Shown in pieces: positions 18,544 to 25,757 of a DNA stretch of 64,000 bases. The notes under the pieces were generated by a model that did no database searches, was not told the DNA's origin, and worked only from the letters and a program-made list of their open reading frames with translations. A program made the position numbers and the translations under genes. The stretch spans positions 62,001 through 126,000 of the forward strand of contig SUZD01000003.1 in the NCBI GenBank assembly GCA_015060105.1, given 5' to 3'. The stretch comes from Rikenellaceae bacterium. GTDB taxonomy: Bacteria; Bacteroidota; Bacteroidia; Bacteroidales; Rikenellaceae. Positions within the stretch are counted from its first letter, which is position 1. The number at the start of each line of letters is the position of its first letter.

Positions 18544-18574
18544 CAAATATAGACAAAGTTTTTATTATCACAAA
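18544..18574 (-). promoter_or_regulatory. tRNA-Glu promoter, TTTG-N19-TATATTTG
   Basis: TTTG at 18574-18571 and TATATTTG at 18551-18544 on the minus strand, separated by 19 bp: a perfect consensus. It is the only promoter seen for tRNA-Glu, rpsT and tRNA-His. Confidence 0.85.
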
Positions 18575-18588
18575 ATTCTTGCAAAAAA

Positions 18589-19356
18589 TTATTTAATTCT
18601 GCGAAGAACTCCCGACGAATAATCCATCGAAAAGCCCGATTCGTTGAAAAAAGATGCGAGGGCGGAACTGCTACGCATCTGTTCGGCGGTGCCGTGATGC
18701 AACTCTCCGTTATAGATTAGGGCGATGGAGCAGTTGGTTGCGAGTGCGGTTGCAAGGTCGTGCGACGAAAATATAATTGTCTTGCCCTCGGCGGCGAGGT
18801 CGCGCAAGGTTTCGCACAATTCATATTTGCCGGCTATGTCGAGAAAAGCGGTCGGCTCGTCAAGCAAAATTACGGGTGTCTGCTGTGCGAGTGCGCGTGC
18901 AATCATCACTCGGGCATTCTCGCCATCGCTCAAAGTGGCTATCTGCTTTTGGGCAAACGATGCAACTCCCATACGCTCCATTGCACGCTCGATAATCTCG
19001 TTGTCATTGCGTGAGAGCGACCCCAACCAATTTGTATAGGGAGTTCTGCCCAGAGCCACCACATCACGAACTTTGAGGTTTGTTACGGCAATGCGCTCGG
19101 TCGAAACAAACGACACCAACTCGGCAAGTCTGACTGATGAGATGCGGTGTATGTTGGTGCCATTGACCAAAACTTTGCCCTCGGTGGGGTGGGTGATACC
19201 TGCCAATGCGCGTAACAGCGTACTTTTACCCGTGCCGTTACGCCCGATGAGTGCGCATAACTCGCCCTGCACAAAGTCGGTCGTGGAGTGAACGAGAGTT
19301 CTGCCGTCATAACCGAAGCCCGTTTGTAGAAGTTGTATGGTCGTGGGGTTGTTCAT
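18589..19356 (-). CDS. ABC transporter ATPase, iron/cobalamin importer type
   Basis: Cytoplasmic ATPase of a type II importer (FecE/BtuD-like), 255 residues. It shows Walker A GRNGTGKST, Q-loop region FVSTERIA, a signature motif in the variant form LSDGENARVMIARALAQQ (LSDGE rather than LSGGE), Walker B VILLDEPTAFLD and the switch His in FSSHDLA. I chose the ATG at 19356, four bases after the permease stop; an ATG at 19386 lies inside the permease gene. Last gene of a three-gene importer operon. The substrate cannot be told apart between ferric siderophore, heme and cobalamin. Confidence 0.92.
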   Translation of the reverse strand: MNNPTTIQLLQTGFGYDGRTLVHSTTDFVQGELCALIGRNGTGKSTLLRALAGITHPTEGKVLVNGTNIHRISSVRLAELVSFVSTERIAVTNLKVRDVVALGRTPYTNWLGSLSRNDNEIIERAMERMGVASFAQKQIATLSDGENARVMIARALAQQTPVILLDEPTAFLDIAGKYELCETLRDLAAEGKTIIFSSHDLATALATNCSIALIYNGELHHGTAEQMRSSSALASFFNESGFSMDYSSGVLRRIK

Positions 19357-19360
19357 TAGC

Positions 19361-20362
19361 CTAAAAAATATTTCGTCCTTTGACAATGACCGTTATAATA
19401 ATTGGAATACCGATAAGTGCCGTAACGGTATTTATGGGTAGTGTTACATCGCCAATGCGTGAGGCGATGTCGCAAAGCAGCGTTACGGCAGCACCGCAGA
19501 GGATACTTCCGGGCATCAGGACTTTGTGGTCAGCCTCGCCTGTCGCCATACGGACAATATGCGGAACGGCAAGTCCCAAGAATCCGATAGGGCCACAAAA
19601 GGCGGTTACCGTACCCGCCAGCAGTGTTGTCGAAACGAGTATCAGTCCACGACTGCGACGAGCATTTATTCCCATTGTCGAGGCGTAGTTTTCGCCCAAC
19701 ATCAGTGCATTGAGCGGTTTTATGCAGGCGATTGATATGATGAGGCCGGACACCACGACGGGAGCCATAATTTTCAGTTGCGCGAGGGTTACGCCTCCCA
19801 AGCTTCCCATTGTCCACACAACATAGCTCTTGACGGTGCTCTCCGAGCCGAAGTATTGCAGTATCTCGACAATGGCACTTGCCACGCTGCCAAACATAAC
19901 ACCAAGAATAAGCACCACCATAATATCCTTGATATGTCGGCTGACGCTCACTATCATAGCAAAGATAAGAGCCGCACCCAACCACGCCGCGCCAACGATA
20001 CCCAACTCCTGTGCCACTCCCTCCAAACCGAGCAGTTGTGTACCGATAAGGAAGACTGCAACGCCCAAACTCGCTCCTGAACTGACACCCAAAACATAGG
20101 GGCCTGCCAATGGGTTGCGGAATAGGGTCTGCATCTGTAAACCGCTTGCTCCGAGTGCAGCACCGCACAACATCGCAACAATGGCTTTGGGTAGGCGGAA
20201 CTGCTGAATTATAGTCGCCGTGTCGCTGTCCGTATTACCCCACAGTGCACTCCACACCTCGCTTGGCGAGATGGTGGTCGAGCCCAGCAGAATATCGCAC
20301 ACAAATAGTACGGCGGTTAGTAGCGCGAGTAGGCCGAAGAATATGGAGTTTCGTGCTCTCAT
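19361..20362 (-). CDS. FecCD/BtuC-family ABC permease
   Basis: Transmembrane subunit of the importer, 333 residues and about ten hydrophobic helices. Family text includes RLPKAIVAMLCGAALGASG, LAGPYVLGVSSGASLGVA and GPIGFLGLAVPHIVRMATG, the last being the loop that docks the ATPase. It starts inside an ATGA overlap with the binding-protein gene and is followed by the ATPase 4 bp after its stop. Confidence 0.93.
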   Translation of the reverse strand: MRARNSIFFGLLALLTAVLFVCDILLGSTTISPSEVWSALWGNTDSDTATIIQQFRLPKAIVAMLCGAALGASGLQMQTLFRNPLAGPYVLGVSSGASLGVAVFLIGTQLLGLEGVAQELGIVGAAWLGAALIFAMIVSVSRHIKDIMVVLILGVMFGSVASAIVEILQYFGSESTVKSYVVWTMGSLGGVTLAQLKIMAPVVVSGLIISIACIKPLNALMLGENYASTMGINARRSRGLILVSTTLLAGTVTAFCGPIGFLGLAVPHIVRMATGEADHKVLMPGSILCGAAVTLLCDIASRIGDVTLPINTVTALIGIPIIITVIVKGRNIF

Positions 20363-21429
20363 TGCAGTTGCTTATAATAATATAATGTATGGTCGAGTAA
20401 CTCGGGGTGCAGTATCTCAATCATATCTTTCAGTACAATGTCGGCATCAACCACTCCCGACTCCCAAAAATCACTGCCACCCGCAGCATTTGTGCGTCGT
20501 GTGTTGTTGAATACGCGTCCCGAAGTCATAGCCCCAACATTGGCAAAGCGAGGTAGCGAGGAGCGAATCTCTTGCAACGAGCCCATTTGGTTGGTGTTGA
20601 GCCAAATATCAGCCTCTTGTACTTTGCGGTAAGCTGTTTCGATATCTATGGGACGGCTGGTGTGCGACGAGTCACCGCGACAGACGTACTCGCCCGCAGC
20701 ATCGGCAATCAACGATACCATATAACTGTCGTCACTCGGAACATACCAAATGTCTTGATAGGGGGCATTAAGCATAACTTTGGGGCGCTCTTCGCACTTT
20801 GAGGCTTGCTCGGCAAGCGAGGAGTAGCGCGAGGCTATCGAATCGAATACCGCCACCGCTTTGTCACCCTCGCCACACATATATCCAAATGCAACTAACC
20901 ATTCGCTCTTGGCAAGTGGAGTGACTTCGGCGTGTTCGCCAATGTAGGCATATCGTAGCCCCAATTCCGACAACTTCGAGCATATTGCTTTGTTCTGTCC
21001 TGTTATACCATATAATAGTACAATATCGCTTCGCAAGGCAACAATCGCTTCGTAGTCGAGCGAGGTGTCATAGCCGATGTCGCGCACCGCAGAGGAGAGG
21101 TTTTGTGTTGTTATAAAGCGAAGACCCGAAACTCCGACAATGCGGCCCCACTCGCCAAGTTTGTCAAGGAAAGCGACGTGGCTCGAAGATGTGCAGACGA
21201 TACGCTGCATCGGTTTGTCGAGAACGATTTGTTCGGAGGAGTTGCCGCTACCCTGAAATGGGTTTATGATTACAATAAGGGTGTCTGTGCCGTTTGTAGC
21301 AATCGAAAAACCTTTGGCATAACGCGGTTTGTAAATTTTGGTCAATTCGGGTGTAGAATTATCTGTTGTGGCGCAAGCGACGCAGATAATTGTGCAAATG
21401 ACTGATAATATGTACTTTGTAAACCTCAT
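20359..21429 (-). CDS. ABC importer substrate-binding lipoprotein (BtuF/FecB-like)
   Basis: Periplasm-facing binding protein, 356 residues. Signal peptide with lipobox CVAC (Cys19). The helical-backbone type II fold is indicated by QRIVCTSSSHVAFLDKLGEW, VGVSGLRFI, YEAIVALRSDIVLLYG and a C-terminal half with NTRRTNAAGGSDFWESGV. The start at 21429 fits a consensus promoter ending 20 bp upstream; a longer ORF from 21492 would contain that promoter. The leader is too short to hold a cobalamin riboswitch. Confidence 0.9.
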   Translation of the reverse strand: MRFTKYILSVICTIICVACATTDNSTPELTKIYKPRYAKGFSIATNGTDTLIVIINPFQGSGNSSEQIVLDKPMQRIVCTSSSHVAFLDKLGEWGRIVGVSGLRFITTQNLSSAVRDIGYDTSLDYEAIVALRSDIVLLYGITGQNKAICSKLSELGLRYAYIGEHAEVTPLAKSEWLVAFGYMCGEGDKAVAVFDSIASRYSSLAEQASKCEERPKVMLNAPYQDIWYVPSDDSYMVSLIADAAGEYVCRGDSSHTSRPIDIETAYRKVQEADIWLNTNQMGSLQEIRSSLPRFANVGAMTSGRVFNNTRRTNAAGGSDFWESGVVDADIVLKDMIEILHPELLDHTLYYYKQLQ

Positions 21430-21448
21430 TTTGGCGTGTTCCGAAATA

Positions 21449-21479
21449 CAAAAATACCAAAAGGCCAAAAAAAAACAAA
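21449..21479 (-). promoter_or_regulatory. Importer operon promoter, TTTG-N19-TATTTTTG
   Basis: TTTG at 21479-21476 and TATTTTTG at 21456-21449 on the minus strand, 19 bp apart. The predicted start is about 12-15 nt before the binding-protein ATG. Confidence 0.75.
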
Positions 21480-21528
21480 AAAAAGCGCACAAGATGCGTG
21501 TAATTTAAAAATAAACACTATATTTGCA

Positions 21529-21536
21529 CCTCGAAA
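21529..21536 (+). promoter_or_regulatory. -7 element of tRNA-Pro(GGG)
   Basis: TATATTTG, 30 bp before the tRNA. No exact TTTG is found at the -33 position (TTTA is present). Confidence 0.6.
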
Positions 21537-21566
21537 AGTTAGGGTAACCACTTTTCATACACCGTT

Positions 21567-21641
21567 CGGGGTGTAGCTCAGCCCGGTTAGAGTACGCGTC
21601 TGGGGGGCGTGTGGTCGCAAGTTCGAATCTTGTCACCCCGA
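21567..21641 (+). tRNA. tRNA-Pro (GGG)
   Basis: 75-nt tRNA with anticodon GGG in loop CTGGGGG, acceptor CGGGGTG/CACCCCG, discriminator A and T-loop TTCGAAT. No CCA is encoded. Its last 15 paired bases, AATCTTGTCACCCCG, recur exactly at 21803-21817. Confidence 0.93.
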
Positions 21642-21652
21642 CAAATGATGAC

Positions 21653-21684
21653 AAAAGCCACCGATGAAAGTCGGTGGCTTTTTG
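21653..21684 (+). terminator. Terminator of tRNA-Pro(GGG)
   Basis: AAAGCCACCGA / TCGGTGGCTTT stem with loop TGAAAG, then T5, directly after the tRNA. Its right arm merges into a larger palindrome, TTTTTGTATATAGCCCCAAGCG, mirrored at 21712-21733. Confidence 0.85.
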
Positions 21685-21925
21685 TATATAGCCCCAAGCG
21701 ACGCTTGCGTACGCTTGGGGCTATATACAAAAAGCTTTGCTTGCAAAGTGCTTTTGTCATCATTTGTTCTCAAAGGAAGGGGTAATCAAGATGGGCGTAG
21801 CCAATCTTGTCACCCCGCTTGCGTACGCTTGGGGCTATATACAAAAACTCTTTGCTTGCAAAGCGCTTTTGTCATCATTTGTTCTTGAAGAAAGGGGCTA
21901 TCAAGATGGGCGCAGCCAATCTTGC
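21680..21925. repeat. 114-bp direct repeat and palindromes downstream of tRNA-Pro(GGG)
   Basis: Two direct copies start at 21702 and 21816 (cgcttgcgtacgcttggggc..., then gcaaag-gcttttgtcatcatttgttct..., then atcaagatgggcg-agccaatctt). The tRNA flank acaaatgatgacaaaagc (21641-21658) appears inverted in both copies (around 21750 and 21866). A 15-base copy of the tRNA 3' end joins the two units. The interval 21642-22136 contains no convincing gene; a 74-codon ORF across it is made of repeat sequence. Confidence 0.9.
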
Positions 21926-21937
21926 TGAAAGCGTCTA

Positions 21938-22045
21938 ACGAGGTAATTTCTTCGTTATGCTCACTCCTCAAATGCTCACATACGCCGAGTATGCTGCGCT
22001 TTGAGTCACTTCGCAGGCCTTGAAATTTCTCTCGTTATACCCTTT
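21938..22045. repeat. Diverged fourth copy of the palindromic repeat
   Basis: Same architecture as 17631-17955: cgaggtaatttcttcgttat at the left, core CTCACATACGCCGAGTATGCTGCG, and gaaatttctctcgttatac at the right. The middle stem is CTCAAA/TTTGAG instead of ACGGGGAG/CTCCCCGT, so both arms changed together. Confidence 0.85.
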
Positions 22046-22087
22046 CGTTTATGTACTCGTCTTGTGTTACGCCTATAAATAAAATAG

Positions 22088-22118
22088 GTGACTGCTCAAC
22101 CGAACAGCCACCTTTTTG
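22088..22118. terminator. Hairpin after the sugar MFS gene
   Basis: AGGTGaCTG / CAGcCACCT stem with a loop of about ten bases, flanked by T5 on the plus strand and ATTTTATTTAT on the minus strand. It probably ends the minus-strand transporter transcript and may work in both directions. Confidence 0.65.
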
Positions 22119-22136
22119 GTTTATTCCTATTCTGTA

Positions 22137-23399
22137 TTACTTGCGACGGAGTTTGTAACCCGAAACTGCAAAGTAGAAAATGAACAAGAAGCAAGGCAAG
22201 CACAACCAGTAACCAACGGTTGCACTGTAAGCGTCAGCCAAAAGACCAAACAAGGGAGGGAATACCGCACCACCGGCAATACCCATAGTGAGCAGAGCCG
22301 AACCTGTTTTGGTAAATTTACCGAGGTCTTTGAGCGACAAAGGCCAGATTGCAGGAGCACCCATCGAGCAACCGAATGCTACAACGAGGAGCAACCAAGG
22401 AGCAACAGCAGGAGCGATAACGTCGAACGAGCAGAGAATCATGCCAATCGAACCAATAGCACCGATAGCCGAGCAGATACGCAATGCAGTTGCTTGGCTC
22501 ATAACCTTGGGAATCATAACAACGCCGAGCAAGTAACCGAGTACCATACCGAAGCTGGGGAACCAAATAACCAACGATTTGTCCAAGATGGTCACACCAT
22601 CAAGCATAGCGTTCAAACCAACAAACTCCGAAGCAGTGTTGAGCGACATAGTCTCTACGCCGGTGTAGATGAACAATGCCAAGGCACCCATGATAGCGTG
22701 GGGGAATTGCATAATCGAAGTTTTGCCTGCTGCATAACCACTCTCGGCTGCGGGAGAATCCTCATCCTCGCCCTCTGCTTTAACCTCGGGAAGAGGCATA
22801 ACCAAAGTGATAAGACCGAGGAGCAGGAAGATACCCATAATGATATAGAAGGGGGTAACCATCTGCGAGAACTCTGTAATCTCGTTACCGAGGTTGAGCG
22901 CGCTCATCAATACGCCGAAGAATACGATTGCTACGGGGTAAGCAAGTTTGTTGCAGATACCCATAACGCAGATACGTTTAGCAGCCGAGTCAATCGGGCC
23001 GATAACCGAGATGTAGGGGTTAGCGGTTGCGTTGAGGTATGCGTTACCGATACCACCGATGAAAGCCGAAACATAGAACAAGGTCAGACCTTTTGCGCCG
23101 AGTTGTGCAGCGATTGCATACAGAGCAAAAGATACAGCGAAGAATACGAACGACAACGCCATAGTCTTCTTGTAACCAATCTTTTTGATAGTTGCTGTTG
23201 CAGGTTTTGCGAACAACAAGAATGGCAAGAACGACAGACCCAAAACCAAATAACCCAGCAATTTGTTGATGCCGTAAAGGGTGTTAAGCGGTCCTGCGAG
23301 GAAGCCGTTGATACCAAATGCAAAGCCGATGGCGAAGAACATCAAACCGATGAACGCAATCGCCAATACAAAACTTTGGCTTTTTTGTGCTTGTGCCAT
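22137..23399 (-). CDS. Sugar MFS transporter, FucP/GluP family
   Basis: Inner-membrane proton-coupled sugar importer of 420 residues with about 12 helices and a charged, acidic central loop (EVKAEGEDEDSPAAESGYA, near residue 205-225). Motifs of the glucose/galactose-fucose permease family are present: FAIGFAFGINGFLAGPL at the N-terminus, NAYLNATANPYIS, and MGIAGGAVFPPLFGLLAD near the C-terminus. It lies 39 bp after the C1 peptidase gene on the same strand and may share its promoter. The exact sugar is not predictable. Confidence 0.87.
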   Translation of the reverse strand: MAQAQKSQSFVLAIAFIGLMFFAIGFAFGINGFLAGPLNTLYGINKLLGYLVLGLSFLPFLLFAKPATATIKKIGYKKTMALSFVFFAVSFALYAIAAQLGAKGLTLFYVSAFIGGIGNAYLNATANPYISVIGPIDSAAKRICVMGICNKLAYPVAIVFFGVLMSALNLGNEITEFSQMVTPFYIIMGIFLLLGLITLVMPLPEVKAEGEDEDSPAAESGYAAGKTSIMQFPHAIMGALALFIYTGVETMSLNTASEFVGLNAMLDGVTILDKSLVIWFPSFGMVLGYLLGVVMIPKVMSQATALRICSAIGAIGSIGMILCSFDVIAPAVAPWLLLVVAFGCSMGAPAIWPLSLKDLGKFTKTGSALLTMGIAGGAVFPPLFGLLADAYSATVGYWLCLPCFLFIFYFAVSGYKLRRK

Positions 23400-23438
23400 A
23401 ATGTTTTTGTTTTTTTATGAATTAGTGATTGTTAATTC

Positions 23439-24620
23439 TTATTTAAGACCAAGTTTTTTCTTGATGTCTTTTGGGAGCGCATCTTTGTGGATAACGTAGT
23501 TCAAGGTGCGGAGTGCAACGAAAGGTTTCGAAGCGTAGAAGTAACCACCGTAGATGTGGTCGCCTATACCCCACGAGTTTTTCACTTTGTAGTACTCGGT
23601 GCCGTTTTGGTCGGTAGCCAAGCCTACGATGTGCATACCGTGGTCGTCGGTAGTCTCGAAGTTATCGAAAGTCTCTTGACGCATCTCTTGTGTGATAGTT
23701 TTCTCTTTGCCGGGTTTGTCGAGTTTGTAGAGCTCGCGTTGTTTCTCGGCGGGAGTGAGTGCAACCCAACGGCTCAACTCGGTACCCTCCATGCTCTCGG
23801 TGTCAGCCTCGGGAATAACGGCAAAGCCTTTACGCCAAGCGAAACCGGGGTCACTTACATCCGAACCCCAAAGAACCGAATAGCCTTTGTTGAGAGCGTT
23901 GTCTATAACGGCCATGAACTCGTCGATAGGAAGGTTGTACGACAGACCCCAAGCGGTGTTGTCGGGAACCTCGATAGCGAATTGAGTGTAGAAGGGGTGG
24001 TGAGTGTACGAAGTAATCGAGATGTAGTCATCGGGGTTGATGCCGAAGCTCTCGAAATAGGTCTTGGGAGTGTACTCTTTACCATCAACGGTGAAGGTCT
24101 CGGGCTCCTCGCCAAGATATGCGTCGAAGATACCTGCCAAACCTGCTTTCCAAGCGGTCGAAAGGGTCTTCATGGGTGCTTTGGCGATTGCTCCTACATA
24201 GGCTTTAACAACAGCGTCGAGTTCGGCGTGTTTGTGCGAGTCGGTGCCGTAGTTTTTACCTGCATAAACCTCCTCGGGAGCGATACCGTTTTCGCGAAGT
24301 ACATTCATAACATCGCAAAAAGCACCACCAGCCGAGCAGTTGGCGTGTCCGTGCATACGAACGAAACGCTCTGCGCGAGCCTCGTAAGCGTGACGAACAA
24401 CATACATCTCCGAGAGGTTTACCTCGGGACCACCTTTGCGGAGAATCTCGGACTCGATGAACGAGATACCCGAGAAAGACCAGCAGGTACCACTACTTGC
24501 CTGATCGCCTACGGGAGTAACTTTTACAACTTTGGTGTCGGTGAATTTGTAGCCTTCGTTTTGTGCCGATGCCGCGATGGCAAATACAGCGCAGAGGGCA
24601 GTCAAAAGCAGTTTTTTCAT
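23439..24620 (-). CDS. Exported C1-family (bleomycin hydrolase-like) cysteine peptidase
   Basis: A 393-residue papain-fold aminopeptidase with a signal peptide (1-19, ASA before QNEGYKF). The catalytic triad is visible: Gln/Cys in GDQASSGTCWSFSG (Cys46), His in TDDHGMHIVGLA and Asn in KVKNSWG. Residue arrangement fits the C1B bleomycin hydrolase/PepC branch, but it is shorter than the cytosolic enzymes and exported, so it likely trims peptides in the periplasm or outside the cell. A perfect promoter lies about 45 bp upstream. The sugar MFS gene follows. Confidence 0.88.
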   Translation of the reverse strand: MKKLLLTALCAVFAIAASAQNEGYKFTDTKVVKVTPVGDQASSGTCWSFSGISFIESEILRKGGPEVNLSEMYVVRHAYEARAERFVRMHGHANCSAGGAFCDVMNVLRENGIAPEEVYAGKNYGTDSHKHAELDAVVKAYVGAIAKAPMKTLSTAWKAGLAGIFDAYLGEEPETFTVDGKEYTPKTYFESFGINPDDYISITSYTHHPFYTQFAIEVPDNTAWGLSYNLPIDEFMAVIDNALNKGYSVLWGSDVSDPGFAWRKGFAVIPEADTESMEGTELSRWVALTPAEKQRELYKLDKPGKEKTITQEMRQETFDNFETTDDHGMHIVGLATDQNGTEYYKVKNSWGIGDHIYGGYFYASKPFVALRTLNYVIHKDALPKDIKKKLGLK

Positions 24621-24665
24621 AAGTATTGTTAGTATTTATTAGAATTTGTCACGTGTTTATCACGC

Positions 24666-24696
24666 CAAAGGTAGTGTTTTTTGGCGGAATATCAAA
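24666..24696 (-). promoter_or_regulatory. C1 peptidase promoter, TTTG-N19-TACCTTTG
   Basis: TTTG at 24696-24693 and TACCTTTG at 24673-24666 on the minus strand with 19-bp spacing. The predicted leader is about 40 nt. Confidence 0.8.
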
Positions 24697-24721
24697 ATTG
24701 CACATAAATAGATGTCAAAAC

Positions 24722-24769
24722 AAAGAAAAAGACAACCACTCCGTCGCGGGTAGGTTGCCTTACGAAAGA
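24722..24769 (-). ncRNA. Candidate short RNA (promoter plus terminator, no ORF)
   Basis: A minus-strand -7 element TACTTTTG (24782-24775) would start a transcript near 24769. About 10 nt later comes a stem GGCAACC/GGTTGTC (24759-24753 with 24737-24731) followed by TTTTTCTTTG. This makes a unit of about 48 nt that ends before the peptidase promoter. No clear -33 element is present and no family is recognised, so this is tentative. The rest of the 330-bp gap 24621-24950 holds only the flanking promoters. Confidence 0.3.
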
Positions 24770-24907
24770 AACTGCAAAAGTAGAAGATTATATGGCGGAA
24801 AGAAAAATTAGTACCGTCGAAACATCACAAAGCGTGCCGAAAGAGCATTACCGACTATTTCTGTTAAACAAATGGGCGATTTAATGTATAATGTCAGTTT
24901 TATTTCC

Positions 24908-24915
24908 TATCTTTG
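24908..24915 (+). promoter_or_regulatory. -7 element of the steroid-reductase operon
   Basis: TATCTTTG with predicted start near 24920. It lies after an in-frame ATG at 24891, so the first gene should start at the ATG at 24951. No exact TTTG is found at -33, which may indicate an activator-dependent promoter. Confidence 0.55.
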
Positions 24916-24950
24916 TCCGTTCAATATCCCCGAAAAAGCAAGAAGATTTT

Positions 24951-25730
24951 ATGATAACTCTTTCGACATTTTATACATTTCTGACGGTTATGGCAGCTGT
25001 TGCCGTAGTGGTTTTTGTGGCATTGTTCTTTGTAGATGCAGGCTATGGCAAGTTTATAAATCCTAAATTTGGTCCCACCATCCCCAATCGTATCGGCTGG
25101 TTTTTGATGGAGTTTCCCGTGTTCCTCGCAATGACTATATTGTGGGTGTTGTCGGGCGATATGTTCGAGGTAATGCCGCTTGTTTTCTTTTTGATTTTCC
25201 AAACTCACTATTTCCAACGCTCGCTCGTATTCCCGTTCATCATTCGCGGTAATGGCCGTATGCCCATAAGTATTATGTTGATGGGTGCGACCTTTAATAC
25301 TTTGAATGCTCTGATGCAGGGTGGTTGGATTTTCTGGTTTGGTCGCGAGGTTAATCCCGCAATGTATAGCCTCGATTGGCTCACTTCGTGGCAGTTTATT
25401 GTCGGACTGATTGTTTTTGTTGCGGGTTTTGTTATCAACCTTCACAGCGACTATATTATTCGCCACTTGCGTAAACCTGGCGACACCCGTCACTACATTC
25501 CTCGTGGCGGTATGTTCCGCTTTGTTTCGTCGGCCAACTATTTTGGTGAGTTTATGGAGTGGTGCGGTTTCGCGCTTCTGACTTGGAGCCCCGCAGGTGC
25601 GGTGTTCGCTTTGTGGACATTTGCCAACCTCGGCCCTCGCGCCAACTCGATTTACCACAAGTATGAGAGCGAGTTTGGTGAGGAGTTCACCAAACTGCGC
25701 CTGAAACGAATGATACCTTTTGTTTACTAA
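24951..25730 (+). CDS. Steroid 5-alpha-reductase family protein (SRD5A1-like)
   Basis: Polytopic membrane enzyme of 259 residues expected to reduce the delta-4 double bond of 3-keto-steroids with NADPH, giving 5-alpha (allo) products. Similarity to mammalian SRD5A is easy to see: LRKPGDTRHYIPRGG (173-187), ANYFGEFMEWCGFALLTWS (195-213; Glu200 matches the catalytic Glu of GEI/GEIMEW) and the C-terminal KRMIPFVY. Glu54 in FLMEFPVF aligns with the substrate-binding Glu of human SRD5A2, whereas the neighbouring Gln is Met53 here. About six helices are present. The start at 24951 is set by the promoter. It leads an operon with an OYE and an SDR, the combination known from Bacteroidales iso-allo-bile-acid clusters. 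The substrate is inferred. Confidence 0.9.
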   Translation: MITLSTFYTFLTVMAAVAVVVFVALFFVDAGYGKFINPKFGPTIPNRIGWFLMEFPVFLAMTILWVLSGDMFEVMPLVFFLIFQTHYFQRSLVFPFIIRGNGRMPISIMLMGATFNTLNALMQGGWIFWFGREVNPAMYSLDWLTSWQFIVGLIVFVAGFVINLHSDYIIRHLRKPGDTRHYIPRGGMFRFVSSANYFGEFMEWCGFALLTWSPAGAVFALWTFANLGPRANSIYHKYESEFGEEFTKLRLKRMIPFVY

Positions 25731-25757
25731 TTACACACAACAATAAAAGCAACTATT

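Noticed and set aside
21664-21888. A 74-codon plus-strand ORF with internal repeats downstream of tRNA-Pro(GGG)
   Set aside because: Its repeated protein text is just the 114-bp DNA repeat read twice; no promoter of its own and no protein-like composition.
21567-22045. attL/attR of a genomic island at tRNA-Pro(GGG)
   Set aside because: The two tail copies are only about 170 bp apart, with no integrase or cargo genes between or near them; kept as a repeat observation only.
24951-25730. Isoprenylcysteine methyltransferase or DUF1295 protein instead of a steroid 5-alpha-reductase
   Set aside because: Those families share the C-terminal fold, but the IPRGG...ANYFGE-MEWCG block and KPGDT are specific to the SRD5A1/2 branch.
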